A stretch of 64,000 nt of DNA from Ochotona curzoniae (lineage: Eukaryota; Chordata; Mammalia; Lagomorpha; Ochotonidae), in assembly GCF_017591425.1 (NCBI RefSeq), contig NW_024467106.1:22000501-22064500 (forward strand), in the 5' to 3' direction. The translations under genes were made by a program, and so were the position numbers. A model generated the notes under the pieces. It was not told the origin of the DNA, did no database searches, and saw only the letters and a program-made list of their open reading frames with translations. Of the stretch, positions 54,713 to 64,000 are shown piece by piece. Positions within the stretch are counted from its first letter, which is position 1; every line of letters starts with the position of its first letter.

Positions 54713-55018
54713 AAGCAGCAGTCATTTGGCACAACAGTTAACAAGCCACTTGGACACCTGTATCCTGTATTGGATTGTTTGGGTTTGTAGTCCCATTCTG
54801 CTCTTACTTCCAGCTTCCTACTAATGTACACCTTGGGAGGCGGTAGTGTGATGCCTCAAATGACTGGTTCCTTGCCACTCACCTGGGAGCCCTGGAGTGT
54901 GTTCCAAGTTCCTGACATTAGTCTGGTTTAGTTTTGGCTGTTGCTGCCATTTGGGAAGTGAACCAGTGAAAGAGATACTCCTCCTCTCTTTCAAATAATA
55001 ATTCATGAAAATAAGTAT
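54713..55018 (+). mobile_element. Old CSINE, sense
   Basis: 'agtcatttggcacaacagtt' head, 'ttacttccagcttcctacta', 'actcacctgggagccctgga', 'gctgccatttgggaagtgaa' and 'ccagtgaaagagatactcct', and a 'tttcaaataataattcatga' tail. It is strongly diverged. Confidence 0.8.
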
Positions 55019-56058
55019 AGAAATGCACGTTTGAAATATCAGGCACGTGGTAGACCCTCAGTAATGCTGATTTCTCACTAAAAGTTTGAGAGAGAACATT
55101 TTTTTTTCCCTGTTGGTCAAATGTATATGTATGTGTACCCAAAATCATCATGGGTCTCCAATAAACTGTAATACTTTGGAAATAAATACATTTGGCAACA
55201 TTTAAGTCAAAAATACTTCTATCCTCTTGGCCATCAGGTGGAGGCTGACATAATGATACAACTCAGCATTCACTGCACACCTTCTGCCAGGCAGCCCTAA
55301 ACTACATGAAATGATCTATAGATGAACTGAATATGGAACTAGTCTTTTCCCATAAGATTCCTCATCACAGCTCCTTGAACATGTGGGCCACTTTGCAGAC
55401 AGCAAATGCTTCCGCAGCCTGCGCTGCCTCACTGAGATACTTGCTACCTCCTCCCCGACAGACAAAAGCAGGACTGTGCAATTTCAACTTTTCCCCGTTA
55501 TTATACTTGAGTAGTTCTCAAATCTTCTTGGACATAGTAATGAATTGGTCTTTCTGCATGGGCAGGCACCCGGTCTCACCCATACAGAGTCTGCTGGTTA
55601 GAAATGAGTGTGTCTCAGAACTTGGGCTCTTCAACCAGCTTCTAATGTGATCTGGGTTGAGGGGAGAAATGAGGAGTGTGGGGGCTAGAGGGCAGCAGAG
55701 AAGCCAGTCTCACGGGAGTATGCTGTGACATCCCAAGTGGGCATGGGAGACTGGAGGAGAGCATAGACTGAAGGGGAATAAGGAAGGGCTTTGTAACTAG
55801 TCCAAGGATCAGGATAAGCAAAATCTCTGGGTCCATTCTGAAGACCAGAATGGCATGGGGACTTCCTGGGGATAGCATGGGCTTGGTGAGAAAGATGATG
55901 AACCAACAAGATGTGGAACTAATGGAGCTTGACAAAGTTTTCACTGTCAAATATTTAATTTCTCAATCTCTCTCTCTTTTTTTTTTCTGGTATAGTTTTG
56001 GGGAAGGTCAGTTACTTGAAGTATAGGAATGGAATACAAGTTGCCACACATTTGACTG
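55018..56058. other. No gene or clear repeat seen
   Basis: Unique-looking DNA. ORFs 55333-55650 and 55642-55950 (reverse) have no domain. A TC-rich then poly-T run lies at 55964-55988. Confidence 0.35.
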
Positions 56059-56059
56059 A

Positions 56060-56195
56060 ATGTGTTTTGTAAACATTACCTTGAATTTTCATGAGCACTT
56101 AACAAGGTAGGTTTTAATTGTCTGTTATTCAGATGAGTAACCAAAGTTTCAGAAAGGCTAAGCAATTTGCCTAGGATCGAGCAGCAAATATGATG
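56060..56195 (-). repeat. MIR SINE, antisense
   Basis: 'gttattcagatgagtaacca', then 'aagtttcagaaaggctaagc' and 'aatttgcctaggatcgagca', is a reversed MIR core. Confidence 0.75.
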
Positions 56196-56858
56196 AAACT
56201 CCCAACCACAGGGGAGGCCCTCTCCCCAGACATTCTCTTGGTATCTCCAGGAGCCTATTCATTGAGGGCTTTATTCTTCATTGGCCAGGAAAAGGACTCC
56301 TGGGACCTACCAATCCAGCCTTATCAGACACCTGGCAGAGAAAGTGATTCTGAAGCAGGAGAAAGCCCAGGAAGATTGCTCAGTTCCTGTGCGTACAGCT
56401 TCCCAGCTGGGGATGACAGTTAATCTTGAAAATCAATTCAGTGCCTGCTCTCTCTGCAGACACTCCCCAGGGCAGGCCACGGCTCCTCTCACTGCTGTTA
56501 AACAGCACAAAAACTGGGAAATTGAGCAGGATAAGACATGTACTGGCTGCCAGTGTGAGGAGGTCATGGGAGCCTGTGTGCTGGGCTTCAGGTCACCCAC
56601 AGAGCACTCGTTATGGGGCCTGTAGGTGGCACCTTTAACCTCCGAGACAGATGGGCTGCAAGTGGACCAGAGGTGATTCTGGCCCCCACAGCTTGAAAAA
56701 GAGGAAGGCCAGCTTATGTAAGCAACCCAGGCTCTCTCCACCAGCCTAGGCCTGAGTTCTTCTCTGGCATTGGGGCAGCATTGCTCTTTTCTGGATGTTG
56801 TCTGAATAGAAGGCCTGTGTCGTCTGGGACAACCCTACAAATTGAAAAGGTGTAGCCA
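56195..56858. other. Unique-looking stretch with a CTCF-like core
   Basis: 'cctgtaggtggcac' at 56619-56632 fits the CTCF core pattern CCDSNAGRKGGCRS at every position. Several overlapping ORFs (56190-56423, 56281-56625, 56426-56638, 56433-56741 reverse) lie here. None has a domain, and their overlap in multiple frames argues against coding. Confidence 0.35.
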
Positions 56859-56860
56859 GG

Positions 56861-56910
56861 GGGTGTGTGTGTATGTGTGTGTGTGTTTGTATGTGTGAGT
56901 GTTTATGTGT
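56861..56910. repeat. Imperfect (TG)n microsatellite
   Basis: TG units with 'tatg', 'tttg' and 'gagtg' interruptions. Confidence 0.9.
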
Positions 56911-57138
56911 TCTAATGCAGCAGGGCCCAGGACTCTGTGATTGTGGCTACAAGGCCTTGAACTTCTCATATTCGTGTTTTCTCAAGGCTGCAACTGAGCC
57001 ACACTGCTCAGAGATTAGTGAGCTATGTGAGCTGATGCCACAACCTTCTGCCAGATTCTGGAAGGCAGGCAGGAAATGTTGCTTTCAGAAAAGAACAGTC
57101 TTGCTTTATTAAAAGGGTGAATTATACGAACTGATTAT
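56910..57138. other. Short unannotated stretch
   Basis: Nothing recognised. Confidence 0.3.
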
Positions 57139-57139
57139 G

Positions 57140-57450
57140 CTTCAATAGGCCAATCCTCCACCTACAAGTGCTGGCATCCCATATGGGCCTAGTTCCTGTG
57201 TCCCAGTTCCACTTCCAAGCCAAGCTTCTGCTTATGACCTGGGGAAGCAGCACAAAATGGCTTAAATCTTTAGTCCTCTGTACCCACGTGGGAGACCTAC
57301 AAGAAGCTCTTGCCTCCTGACTTTGGATCAGCTCCACCCTGGCCTTTGCAGCCAGCTGGAGAATGAACCAGCAGATGGAAGATCTCTTTCTCTGTCTCTT
57401 CTATCTGCAAATCAGCCTTTCAAATGAAAATATTATCTTTAAAGATGGTG
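57140..57450 (+). mobile_element. CSINE, sense, head eroded
   Basis: 'gctggcatcccatatgggcc', 'cttctgcttatgacctgggg', 'gtacccacgtgggagaccta', 'cagctggagaatgaaccagc' and 'agatggaagatctctttctc', and 'cctttcaaatgaaaatatta' tail. The first tRNA-like bases are not clear. Confidence 0.85.
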
Positions 57451-57899
57451 AGTTAAAGCTGGTGTTGCTCCACCACATTCATCTGAAAGCAATTTGCCCG
57501 TGAGATCACAGCTCCGAAAAACTAGTGTCCATTTGACAGAAAGCAAGTTCAGAGACTTTAAAAATGATTACAATAGGAGAAGGAAAACTAAATGCATGTT
57601 TTCTATCTGTAAATTACTGATTGCTGTATGATGGTGTATCAGACCACATCTCTTCTGTTGTCTGCTTGAGGAGAAGGCAGTGACGACATCCCAGCAGGGC
57701 AGGAGGGAGTCAGACACAGCAGATGTAAAAGTGTCTGGTAAGGCAACAGTCCAAGGGAAGGTCATGGAATAGTAACTTTATTTAAATTCTTACCATCTCC
57801 TCTTCCCTTCTTCAAGCATTTCCTCAGAGATGACTTTCTTTCCCTTGTCTCTTGCCTACCCAGCTTTAGCATCTAAGTGAACACAGTCAGAACATATGA
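57450..57899. other. No gene or clear repeat seen
   Basis: Unique-looking DNA. The 65-codon reverse ORF has no domain. Confidence 0.3.
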
Positions 57900-57990
57900 G
57901 GCTGAGCAGTGGGGATTGCTGTTGCTGTTTTATAGATGAGCAAGCAGAGACTCTGGGAAATGACTTTCCTGAGGTACCAAACATGGTGTG
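57900..57990 (-). repeat. MIR core fragment, antisense
   Basis: 'ctgttttatagatgagcaag' followed by 'cagagactctgggaaatgac' fits a reversed MIR core. Confidence 0.6.
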
Positions 57991-58572
57991 TGGCGGGACA
58001 GAGTTTCTCCATTTTTCTGGCTGTGCTCACGCAGAGTGGCAAGACAGCAGCCCACCTCCCAGGTGAGCGCTTGCTCACATTCAGTCACTGTCTGTGTGAT
58101 GCCCTGATGGCTGTCAGACCCTGTGTGCAGCCAAGAAAGTCAACAAAGGTAGGGATAGAGGCACGATGCATTCACACACATCATCTTCTCCCTGGTGGCT
58201 CTCAGGGAACAGGATGTTTCTTCCCATCAGACGCCCAGGATGGCATAACATGAGAACTGCTCTCCTCAGCAACAGCAAGGGAGGAGGCTGTCAAAGCTTC
58301 GACACAGCCAGGCTGGGCAACAGGGAGCAGCTGGTGGAACCCTGGCACCATTGCCTCCTGACAGCCATGGACACACATGGACACAAGGCCACTTTCTCAA
58401 AGTCCAGTGTGTTCAAGAGAATCTGTCATTGAGACGGAAATAGCTATCCCTTTTCCTCCTCGCAAATAAAGTAAAAGGCCACCTAGCCTCTCCTTCTAAG
58501 AATCAGAAATGGTACAGAGTGGGGTATTGAATTCAAAGGCAGAAAATGTGAACTTAAAGAAGGAGTGCAGTT
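57990..58572. other. No gene or clear repeat seen
   Basis: Overlapping ORFs 57936-58253, 58166-58432 and 58202-58384 (reverse) carry no domain. A donor-like 'cccaggtgagcg' is at 58058-58069 without other support. Confidence 0.3.
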
Positions 58573-58574
58573 GC

Positions 58575-58690
58575 TAGAGAGGGAATGCTTTGCTAGTGAA
58601 TTCCAGTTCTGTCATTGCTTACATGTGTGGTCTTGGTTTGATTTCTCTGAGTTTCGATTGTCTCATCTTAAACATAGGTGTTCATTCATG
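58575..58690 (+). repeat. MIR SINE, sense
   Basis: 'gaattccagttctgtcattg' and 'cttacatgtgtggtcttggt', followed by 'gatttctctgagtttcgatt' and 'gtctcatctta', fit MIR from head to core. Confidence 0.7.
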
Positions 58691-58739
58691 AATGAAAGCA
58701 GTTTGCAGTAAGCAGGTAGGAAGTGATGGTCTAGGGACT

Positions 58740-59475
58740 GGGGGAAAGAGTGGTGAATGAGGCATTTGGAGTCTCGGGGGCTGATAATAAATTATTCAGG
58801 GAGTCAATATGCTAGGGAAGGAAGCAGATGGTTAATAAATAATTACACAAGAAAACATTTCTATAGTGATGAGTGCTACAAAGAAAACACGCAGCACAAT
58901 GTGCTGACTAAGGGGGCCACTTCAGATTGGGTTGGATTGGGGATGACCTTTGTGAAAGTGAATTTGAATGAGAATAAACCAGATGTGCCAAGACCTGAAG
59001 TTGGGGATTACATGTGTGTTTCAGTAGATGGCACAGCCTGGCAAAGACCCTGAGGTAGAAACAAGAGTGAGGACCTCAAGGTGTTGAAGCGTGACCTGTG
59101 TGGCTAGGGACCAGCCATATATGGGGAAAAGATCAGGGAAATCTAGGCAGGAGCCAGATCCTATTTGGGCTCAAGGTGTGGCTGGGAGTGTGTGTTTCAT
59201 TGCAGAGTGATGAGAAGACATTGGAGGATGTTAAGCAGAAGACTAATATGACATTGTTTCCTGCAAATATTTCCCTGACCACTTGTAGAGAATAAATTGG
59301 GAGGACAGTAACAGAAGCAGGAGAATCAAATCTGTGGCTGCTGCAGTGGACTGGATGGCCCATGAGAGTGGTTGAGACTGTGGTGGAAGTAAAAGAATGA
59401 GGTCAGACATGGGATTTATTTTTGGGTGGAGCTGGCAGAGCATGAAGAGGGATGACATGACAGGGTGTGGGAAGA
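58740..59475 (-). repeat. Long L2 LINE segment, antisense
   Basis: A co-linear match runs over about 700 bases to the reversed L2 3' region: 'tcaatatgctagggaaggaa', 'agtgatgagtgctacaaaga', 'ggatgacctttgtgaaagtg', 'cctggcaaagaccctgaggt', 'gaagacattggaggatgtta', 'aagactaatatgacattgtt' and 'acagtaacagaagcaggaga'. ORFs here (58757-59053, 59098-59295, 59133-59363 reverse) read through dead repeat. Confidence 0.75.
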
Positions 59476-59699
59476 AGAGCTCCGAGAACGGCAGCTGGGC
59501 TGAGGAACTCTCAGGGTTGTCTGTTGAGGATTGACTTAGATAAAGGACTTAGCACTTGGCAAGTGCTGGAAGCACAGCAAATGATCAATGCACTTTCAGT
59601 ATATTCATCATACCTAGTGCTGAGTCTGAGACTGAAGAGTATTTGAGCTTTGAATGAGTGCCTCTCTGGTCCTTGCTTTATTCTTGTATGTATCACAGC
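59475..59699. other. Short stretch between L2 pieces
   Basis: 59540-59600 may be a MIR tail remnant ('cttagcacttggcaagtgct'). It is uncertain. Confidence 0.3.
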
Positions 59700-60095
59700 A
59701 TACCAGATATTCTTTTATCCAACTGAGAAACATTCAACCTGTGGTTGAATGCCAAAAACACAGGAAAAAGAAGACCAAATAGTGTCTGCTCTTAGGGAGC
59801 CTACAGAAGAGTGGAGAAGACAGGGTTGGAGAAGCAGTGATACATCCTGGGAAGGGTCAGAATGGACTGATGGCAGGAGGACAATGTCCAGGAAAGGCTT
59901 CTTGTATGAGTGATAGTTCAGTGGAAGTTACAAGGATGAGTAAGAGTTGGCAGAAGAAGGAATGGGGATGGATGGAGAGGGGTGGGGCCGGCAGGGAAGC
60001 AGGATGTCAGACAGGGGTGTAAGCAAGCAAATGCTTGAAGCATGAAAAACTCGGACCCTTCCAAGGGCAAAATTCCCAGCATGAACCGCCCAAAC
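59700..60095 (-). repeat. L2-like segment, antisense
   Basis: 'ttagggagcctacagaagag', 'caggaaaggcttcttgtatg', 'agtgatagttcagtggaagt' and 'tacaaggatgagtaagagtt' keep the order of the L2-type phrase 'ggaaggcttcctggaggaggtgac ... gaaggatgagtaggagttt'. It may be a second L2 copy or a rearranged part of the one at 58740. Confidence 0.5.
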
Positions 60096-60184
60096 AGTGC
60101 AGAGAGAGAGGGTGCCAGACCTATTAAATGCAGGAGGGCACATTTTCACACGATATGGAAGAGTAGTGGTATTGGTTTACATTT

Positions 60185-60498
60185 TTTAAAAATGGTTTAT
60201 TTACTTTGTTGAAAGGTAAAGTGACAGGCAGAGAGGGAGGGAGGGAGGAAGAGAGAGAGAAAGAGAGAGAATTTTTCATCCACTGTTTTACTCCCCAAAT
60301 TGCTGCAATGGCTGATGCCGAGCCACGCCCAAATCAGGAGCTTCATCTGGTTCTCCCTCATACCTGCAGGGATCATCTCCCGTTGCTTTCCCAGGAGCAT
60401 TCGCAGGGAGCCGGATTGGAAGCAGAACAGCTAGGACTCGAACTGGCATCCATATGGGGTGCTGGTGTCACAGGCAGCAACTTAATCTACCCAGTTGT
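60185..60498 (-). mobile_element. CSINE, antisense
   Basis: 'aatggtttatttactttgtt', a GGGA- and GA-rich tract (60227-60270), 'ttcatccactgttttactcc', 'ggctgatgccgagccacgcc', 'tcgcagggagccggattgga', 'agctaggactcgaactggca' and 'gcatccatatggggtgctgg'. The B-box region is well kept. ORF 60206-60613 is SINE-derived. Confidence 0.88.
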
Positions 60499-60584
60499 TC
60501 ACATTTTTAAAAGGTTAGCATCCAACAGTAAATGTTTCATAGTCCATCGGGGAGGATCTGGCTCTCTAATTGCCCACAGGTATC

Positions 60585-60700
60585 AGTGGGTCTTAAACAG
60601 GGCTGCACATTAGCATCATTAAGGGCAACTCCAAAATGCTGATTTCCAGGCCCAGACCCCCAAATTCTGTTTTGTAGATTTCTGAATGCTATCTCTGGCG
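60585..60700 (+). repeat. MER5A-like DNA transposon fragment
   Basis: 'cagtgggtcttaaacagggc', 'tgcacattagcatcattaag' and 'aatgctgatttccaggccca' followed by 'gacccccaaattctg' match in order the left half of MER5A, a short non-autonomous hAT-Charlie element ('cagtggttctcaaac...gcatcagaatcacctgga...attgctgggccccacccccag'). The right half and its inverted terminus are not traceable. Confidence 0.75.
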
Positions 60701-60917
60701 TCCAGCCAGTGTTGGGAATGCCCCCACATGTGAGTGCTCCCGCAGCTCTGTGACATGCCTTGAGCTCTTTTTTGTGTGCAGCAGAATACCAGAAAAACTA
60801 CTGGACCTTATTATGCCAACTTCTAGTATAACAATGGGGTTGGAACTGTACTTCAATATCTCTCTCCCAGTCGTTAGTCAGCAGAGAGCCAAGAAGCAGT
60901 CATTTGATAAACATTTC
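60700..60917. other. Short unannotated stretch
   Basis: Nothing recognised. Confidence 0.3.
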
Positions 60918-61242
60918 TGGGTCTACATTGTGGCTTAGTATGTTAAGCCACTGCCTGCAAGGCCAGCAGCCTATGGGTGCACCTGTTAGAATCCTGGTAG
61001 TTCATTTCTGATTCAGCTCCCTGAAAATGCACCTGGGAAAGCAATGACATATTCCCCAAGTGGGCTCCTTGCCATCCACATAGTGTCCCTGGATGGAGCT
61101 TCTGGCTTCAACCCAGCCCTACCCTGCCTAGTCTGGCCATTTGGAGGGTGAACCAGTGGTTGGAAGATCACTTTCTCTCTGTCTCTCCTTGCCTCTCTCT
61201 GTCACTCCGCCTGTCAAATAAATCCTGGTGTGAAAAAAAAAA
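60918..61242 (+). mobile_element. Old CSINE, sense
   Basis: 'gggtctacattgtggcttag' head with A-box-like 'tggcttagtatg', 'gattcagctccctgaaaatg' and 'cacctgggaaagcaatgaca', then 'catttggagggtgaaccagt', 'ggttggaagatcactttctc', a TC-rich run, 'cctgtcaaataaatcctggt' and poly-A. Confidence 0.88.
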
Positions 61243-61244
61243 TG

Positions 61245-62985
61245 TTTTCCACAGAACTAAATTTGAAGTGATTACAATATTGTCTGTTGCCAGCTTCCTT
61301 TAGAATTTGTCTCATCGTAAGAACTGGTATACCTTCTCTTCTCCGAGAATAAAAATCAGTAATTCAAAATACTTACCTTCTTGCTTTTGGATACCAGGAA
61401 GATCAGAGCCAAATCTGCAGCTCACCTACAGAAACTGTACCAATATGCACATATTGTATAAAAGTATACCCCTCCTCACATTACTACCTTAACACTACCA
61501 TCAAGCATATATGAAGAGTATGCTATTGCTAAGCTAAATGGTAGTTTCTCCCCAGTACCAATCTGCACATCTTGTTGGAATTCACGGAACAATGACAATG
61601 AAGGTCTCACCTATCGTTGTTATGAGGGTGGCAGACATTCAGACACTAGATGAGCAGCATGTGAATCACAGGATTTGCTGGAATCACGTGCAGTTGGATC
61701 AAAAGCAGAAGTATCCTTTCTCAGGATTCCATCGACAGAGGGACTTGGGTGTCCTTTATCTGTGTCAGGGTTGTCTCATGGATAGTTCTGTAAAAAACCA
61801 GCAGGCACACACAGTGCTACGTCCTCTCCTTGGATCATCAAGGAGCAGGAACCACCAAAAGTCCTTTTCCAAAGGTAAATTAAGGCCCAAAATGTGGGCA
61901 GTGAATGATCCAGTGCAAAGAGCCTGGGGCAAGAGCCCATCTTTTGGAAATAGGTCCTGGATTCCTGCTGGACATACCTTTCTGTGCCCCATAAATGTCT
62001 CTGCCTGTGCTGGAGTCTCAGGAAAAAGTGATTTTTCTTCTTTCCTTTGGGAATTCCACCAGGCCCTCTTCTGTTTGTTCTCTGCTTCTCAGAAACCAGG
62101 CCTCTCAACCACATTCTAATGACATGCTGTGCATCCCATCCCTGGCTCTGCAGTTCAGCTTGGGTCTGATTATGATGATATTTGTTTACAGCATTACAGA
62201 AGAATCCCTAATTTCCTCCAAGTCTCTCTCTCTCTCTCTCTGACTTCCCCTCCTTCCTCTTCACCCCAACCCCATCCAGAACTTTTGTGTCTGAAAAAAA
62301 TGACCCAACCCAGAGCTTTGTGTCTGATGAGAGTAGGAGCGTTTACCCCAGAAAGCACAGGAGCTGCTCAGCTGCCATCCTTGGTTAGGACCCAGGATGA
62401 TTCTTGAAAGCCCTGATCCTTTAGACCGTTTCCCTGGAGAAAAGAGTTTGTCCTCCATGTTTCCACTCTCATGAATTATTATTATAATAATTTATTCTCT
62501 TCTGTGTCCTACATGGAGCTCAGATGTAGCAGCATTCTCTTTGGAAGCTGATATTTTTTCACTAACCTAGAAGACTCAAAGATCCAGTTCAGTGAGCAAG
62601 TTTTTTTTTTGAGATCCCCCTCATAGCCAGAGGCTCCCTTCACCTGGGTCTACCACTGCTTCTATTCCAATTGTGCTGTCAGCACACACGTCCATTTTTG
62701 AAATTACACCTCCATTATGGGGCTATTTATACAGGACAGACCAGTGTGTCCATAAAGCTTATCCAGAAGGCAAGTGCATTCTTATGTCTGTCTGCTGTCT
62801 ACTTAAAACCTACCACCTGTTTGCTGGATCTGAGCCATTGTGCCATCCACTTTTAATAGATGGTGCTACTTCTGTGCTTTCAGACTAGTATTCGTTTTCT
62901 TGAGTGTTAGCAGTCCTTATGAGTTTCCCAAGTTTAGAAGTGCCACTGTCTTTCTTGTTAGCTTTAACCTACCAAGTTACCAAGA
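61245..62985. other. No gene or clear repeat seen
   Basis: About 1.7 kb. It contains the window's longest ORF (61538-62119, 193 codons), which I do not recognise. It lacks domains, signal peptide or compositional bias and overlaps long reverse frames, so chance is the best reading. A (TC)n run of about 10 units lies at 62221-62241. A near-palindromic AT-rich 'attattataataat' lies near 62478-62491. Confidence 0.35.
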
Positions 62986-62989
62986 CAGG

Positions 62990-63176
62990 TGAATGGATTT
63001 TTTCTTTAAATAGTCAAAATTCATGAGTTCATAGCATTTAACATGATTCATAGCATTTACTCAAGATTGTTTTGATGTCTTCGGATCTATTGTGATACCC
63101 TGTTTCAACCTTAATTAATCTATGATTTTTTAAGTAGTAATTTTTTCAATTTTTTCAGATGTGCTTTACATGTTTT
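62990..63176 (-). repeat. L1 ORF2 remnant, antisense, left piece
   Basis: 'catagcatttactcaagatt', 'gttttgatgtcttcggatct' and 'attgtgataccctgtttcaa' follow the reversed L1 reverse-transcriptase region ('tagtattctctgatggttgtttgtatttctgtgggatcagtggtgatatcc'). Many stops are present. The element continues right of the SINE at 63589, but at the endonuclease region, so sequence between has been lost. Confidence 0.65.
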
Positions 63177-63189
63177 GAAGTTCTCTTTT

Positions 63190-63575
63190 TTAAGATTTAT
63201 TTATTCTTATTACAAAGTCAGATATACAAGGGCTGGCGTGGTGGCTCAGCTGGCTGATTCTCCACCAACATCACAAAGTCAGATATACAGAGAAGAGTAG
63301 AGACAGAGAAGAAGATCTTCCGGCGATGATTCAGTCCCCAAGTGACTGCAATGGCTGGTGCTGCACCGATCCAAAGCCAGGAGCCAGGAACTTCATCCAG
63401 GTCTCCCACACAGGTGCAGGGTCCTAAGGCTTTGGGCTGCCCTTGACTGATTTCTCAAGTCACAAGCAGGGAGCTGGATTGGAAGCAGGTCCGCCAGGAT
63501 TAGAATCAGCACCCATGTGGGTTCCCTGCGCATTCAAGGTGAGGACTTTAACAACAACGCTATCATGCTGGGCCC
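63190..63575 (-). mobile_element. Young CSINE, antisense, carrying a 44-bp insertion
   Basis: Target duplications are 'gaagttctctttt' (63177-63189) and 'gaaattctctttt' (63576-63588), 12 of 13 identical. The body reads 'ttaagatttatttattctta', 'agaagaagatcttccggcga', 'ctcccacacaggtgcagggt', 'gcaggtccgccaggattaga' and 'aacgctatcatgctgggccc'. Inside its 3' part lies a small insertion of a SINE head in the opposite orientation (63229-63272). The short reverse ORF 63218-63409 is SINE-derived. Confidence 0.95.
63229..63272 (+). mobile_element. Tailless 44-bp SINE head (3'-truncated)
   Basis: 'agggctggcgtggtggctca' and the following bases to 'ccaccaacatc' are the first 44 bases of a C-type SINE, ending just before the B-box region, with no poly-A. 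It is flanked by perfect 17-bp copies of the host SINE sequence 'acaaagtcagatataca' (63212-63228 and 63273-63289). This is the hallmark of target-primed insertion. The layout fits the known mammalian class of tailless retropseudogenes derived from 3'-truncated tRNA-like RNAs. Confidence 0.85.
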
Positions 63576-63588
63576 GAAATTCTCTTTT

Positions 63589-63896
63589 CTTTTTTTTGTG
63601 TACTTGTTGTTGCCATAATTGATTCTTCCTCCTGTTCTTTCTAATGGTCTTTGTTCTAAAGTCTGTGTTTGCTGATATGAATGCAGAAGCTCTTGCTCTC
63701 TTTGCATTACTGTTGGCATCTCTTTACCTTTAATTTCTCTATATTGTGTTTTAATTTATCTGTATTGTATTTGGGATAGATTTCTTAAAGGCAACATATA
63801 AGTGCCATATGATTAAAGCAAGTCTTCCAGTCTCTATTGTTTAATTGGTATATTTAGACTATTTACATACAGTGCAATTGCTGATAGGGACTGTAA
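63589..63896 (-). repeat. L1 ORF2 endonuclease-region remnant, antisense, right piece
   Basis: 'gtctgtgtttgctgatatga', 'gatttcttaaaggcaacata', 'tataagtgccatatgattaa' and 'gtttaattggtatatttaga', then 'ctatttacatacagtgcaat', are the reversed endonuclease start of ORF2. It continues the L1 of 62990-63176 across the SINE. Confidence 0.8.
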
Positions 63897-64000
63897 ATTT
63901 TTTTGTTCTTTTTTGTTTTCTTTTACTCTTTATTTCAATTTTATTTTTGATGATTTTTATATAGTTGATCAGGGTGAGAAGGGTCAAGGGCTATAGGAAA
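63897..64000 (-). repeat. Second L1 3' terminus, antisense, cut by window end
   Basis: A T-rich run, 'tttcaattttatttttgatg' and 'atttttatatagttgatcag', repeats the opening of the L1 at 25670. It looks like the poly-A end of another antisense lagomorph L1 that continues beyond the window. Confidence 0.55.

Noticed and set aside
61538..62119. 193-codon forward ORF, longest in the window
   Set aside because: No domain, no signal peptide and no recognised homologue. Long reverse frames overlap it, and this length is expected by chance in 64 kb.

Overview
The window is repeat-rich mammalian nuclear DNA. It contains no protein-coding gene, classical RNA gene or CRISPR array that I can support. The best organism call is a lagomorph, most likely a pika (Ochotona). 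The reason is about 17 copies of the tRNA-derived lagomorph C-type SINE (CSINE). The youngest copies carry a GC-rich 'cccggcgcggtggcc' head, an 'agatcttccgtccgatgattc' type segment on the reverse strand, and a 'ccaataaaaaataa' tail. I recall this variant as pika-like rather than rabbit-like, so genus is inference while lagomorph is well supported.

Layout. 0-12 kb: ancient L2 and MIR debris, an L1M 3' end split by a SINE (2.1-2.9 kb), a SINE at 4.9-5.3 kb, and a large two-phase pentanucleotide microsatellite (5.66-5.86 kb). 12.8-14.9 kb: a 2-kb degenerate G-rich minisatellite-like block. 15.7-16.5 kb: an LTR of MaLR type split by an L1 that looks 5'-inverted. 18-25 kb: MIR, L2, an L1M 3' region, an MLT1-type LTR, and a second MaLR LTR hit by two SINEs. 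25.7-27.2 kb: antisense lagomorph L1 with a 126-bp tandem duplication. 27-41 kb: a dense run of SINEs on both strands. 42-47 kb: two further MaLR LTRs plus MIR and L2. 47-61 kb: more SINEs, a near-intact young SINE at 49.1 kb, a long antisense L2 at 58.7-60.1 kb and a MER5A-like DNA transposon fragment at 60.6 kb. 62.9-64 kb: antisense L1 carrying a young SINE, which itself contains a 44-bp tailless SINE head.

The open reading frames present are all short. They lie in repeats or pyrimidine-rich DNA, or lack any recognisable domain, so I treat the window as intergenic or deep intronic. Nothing here shows genes working together. The most informative content is retrotransposition: a SINE that seems to have carried about 41 bp of downstream flank (32.7 kb), a 3'-truncated tailless SINE insertion with a perfect 17-bp duplication (63.2 kb), a probable L1 inversion (15.9 kb), and nested insertions that give relative ages. 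A few non-repeat clusters of transcription-factor-like motifs (0.57, 28.9, 43.9 and 56.6 kb) are candidate regulatory DNA only. Ancient repeat boundaries were judged by eye against remembered consensus sequences and are approximate to tens of bases.
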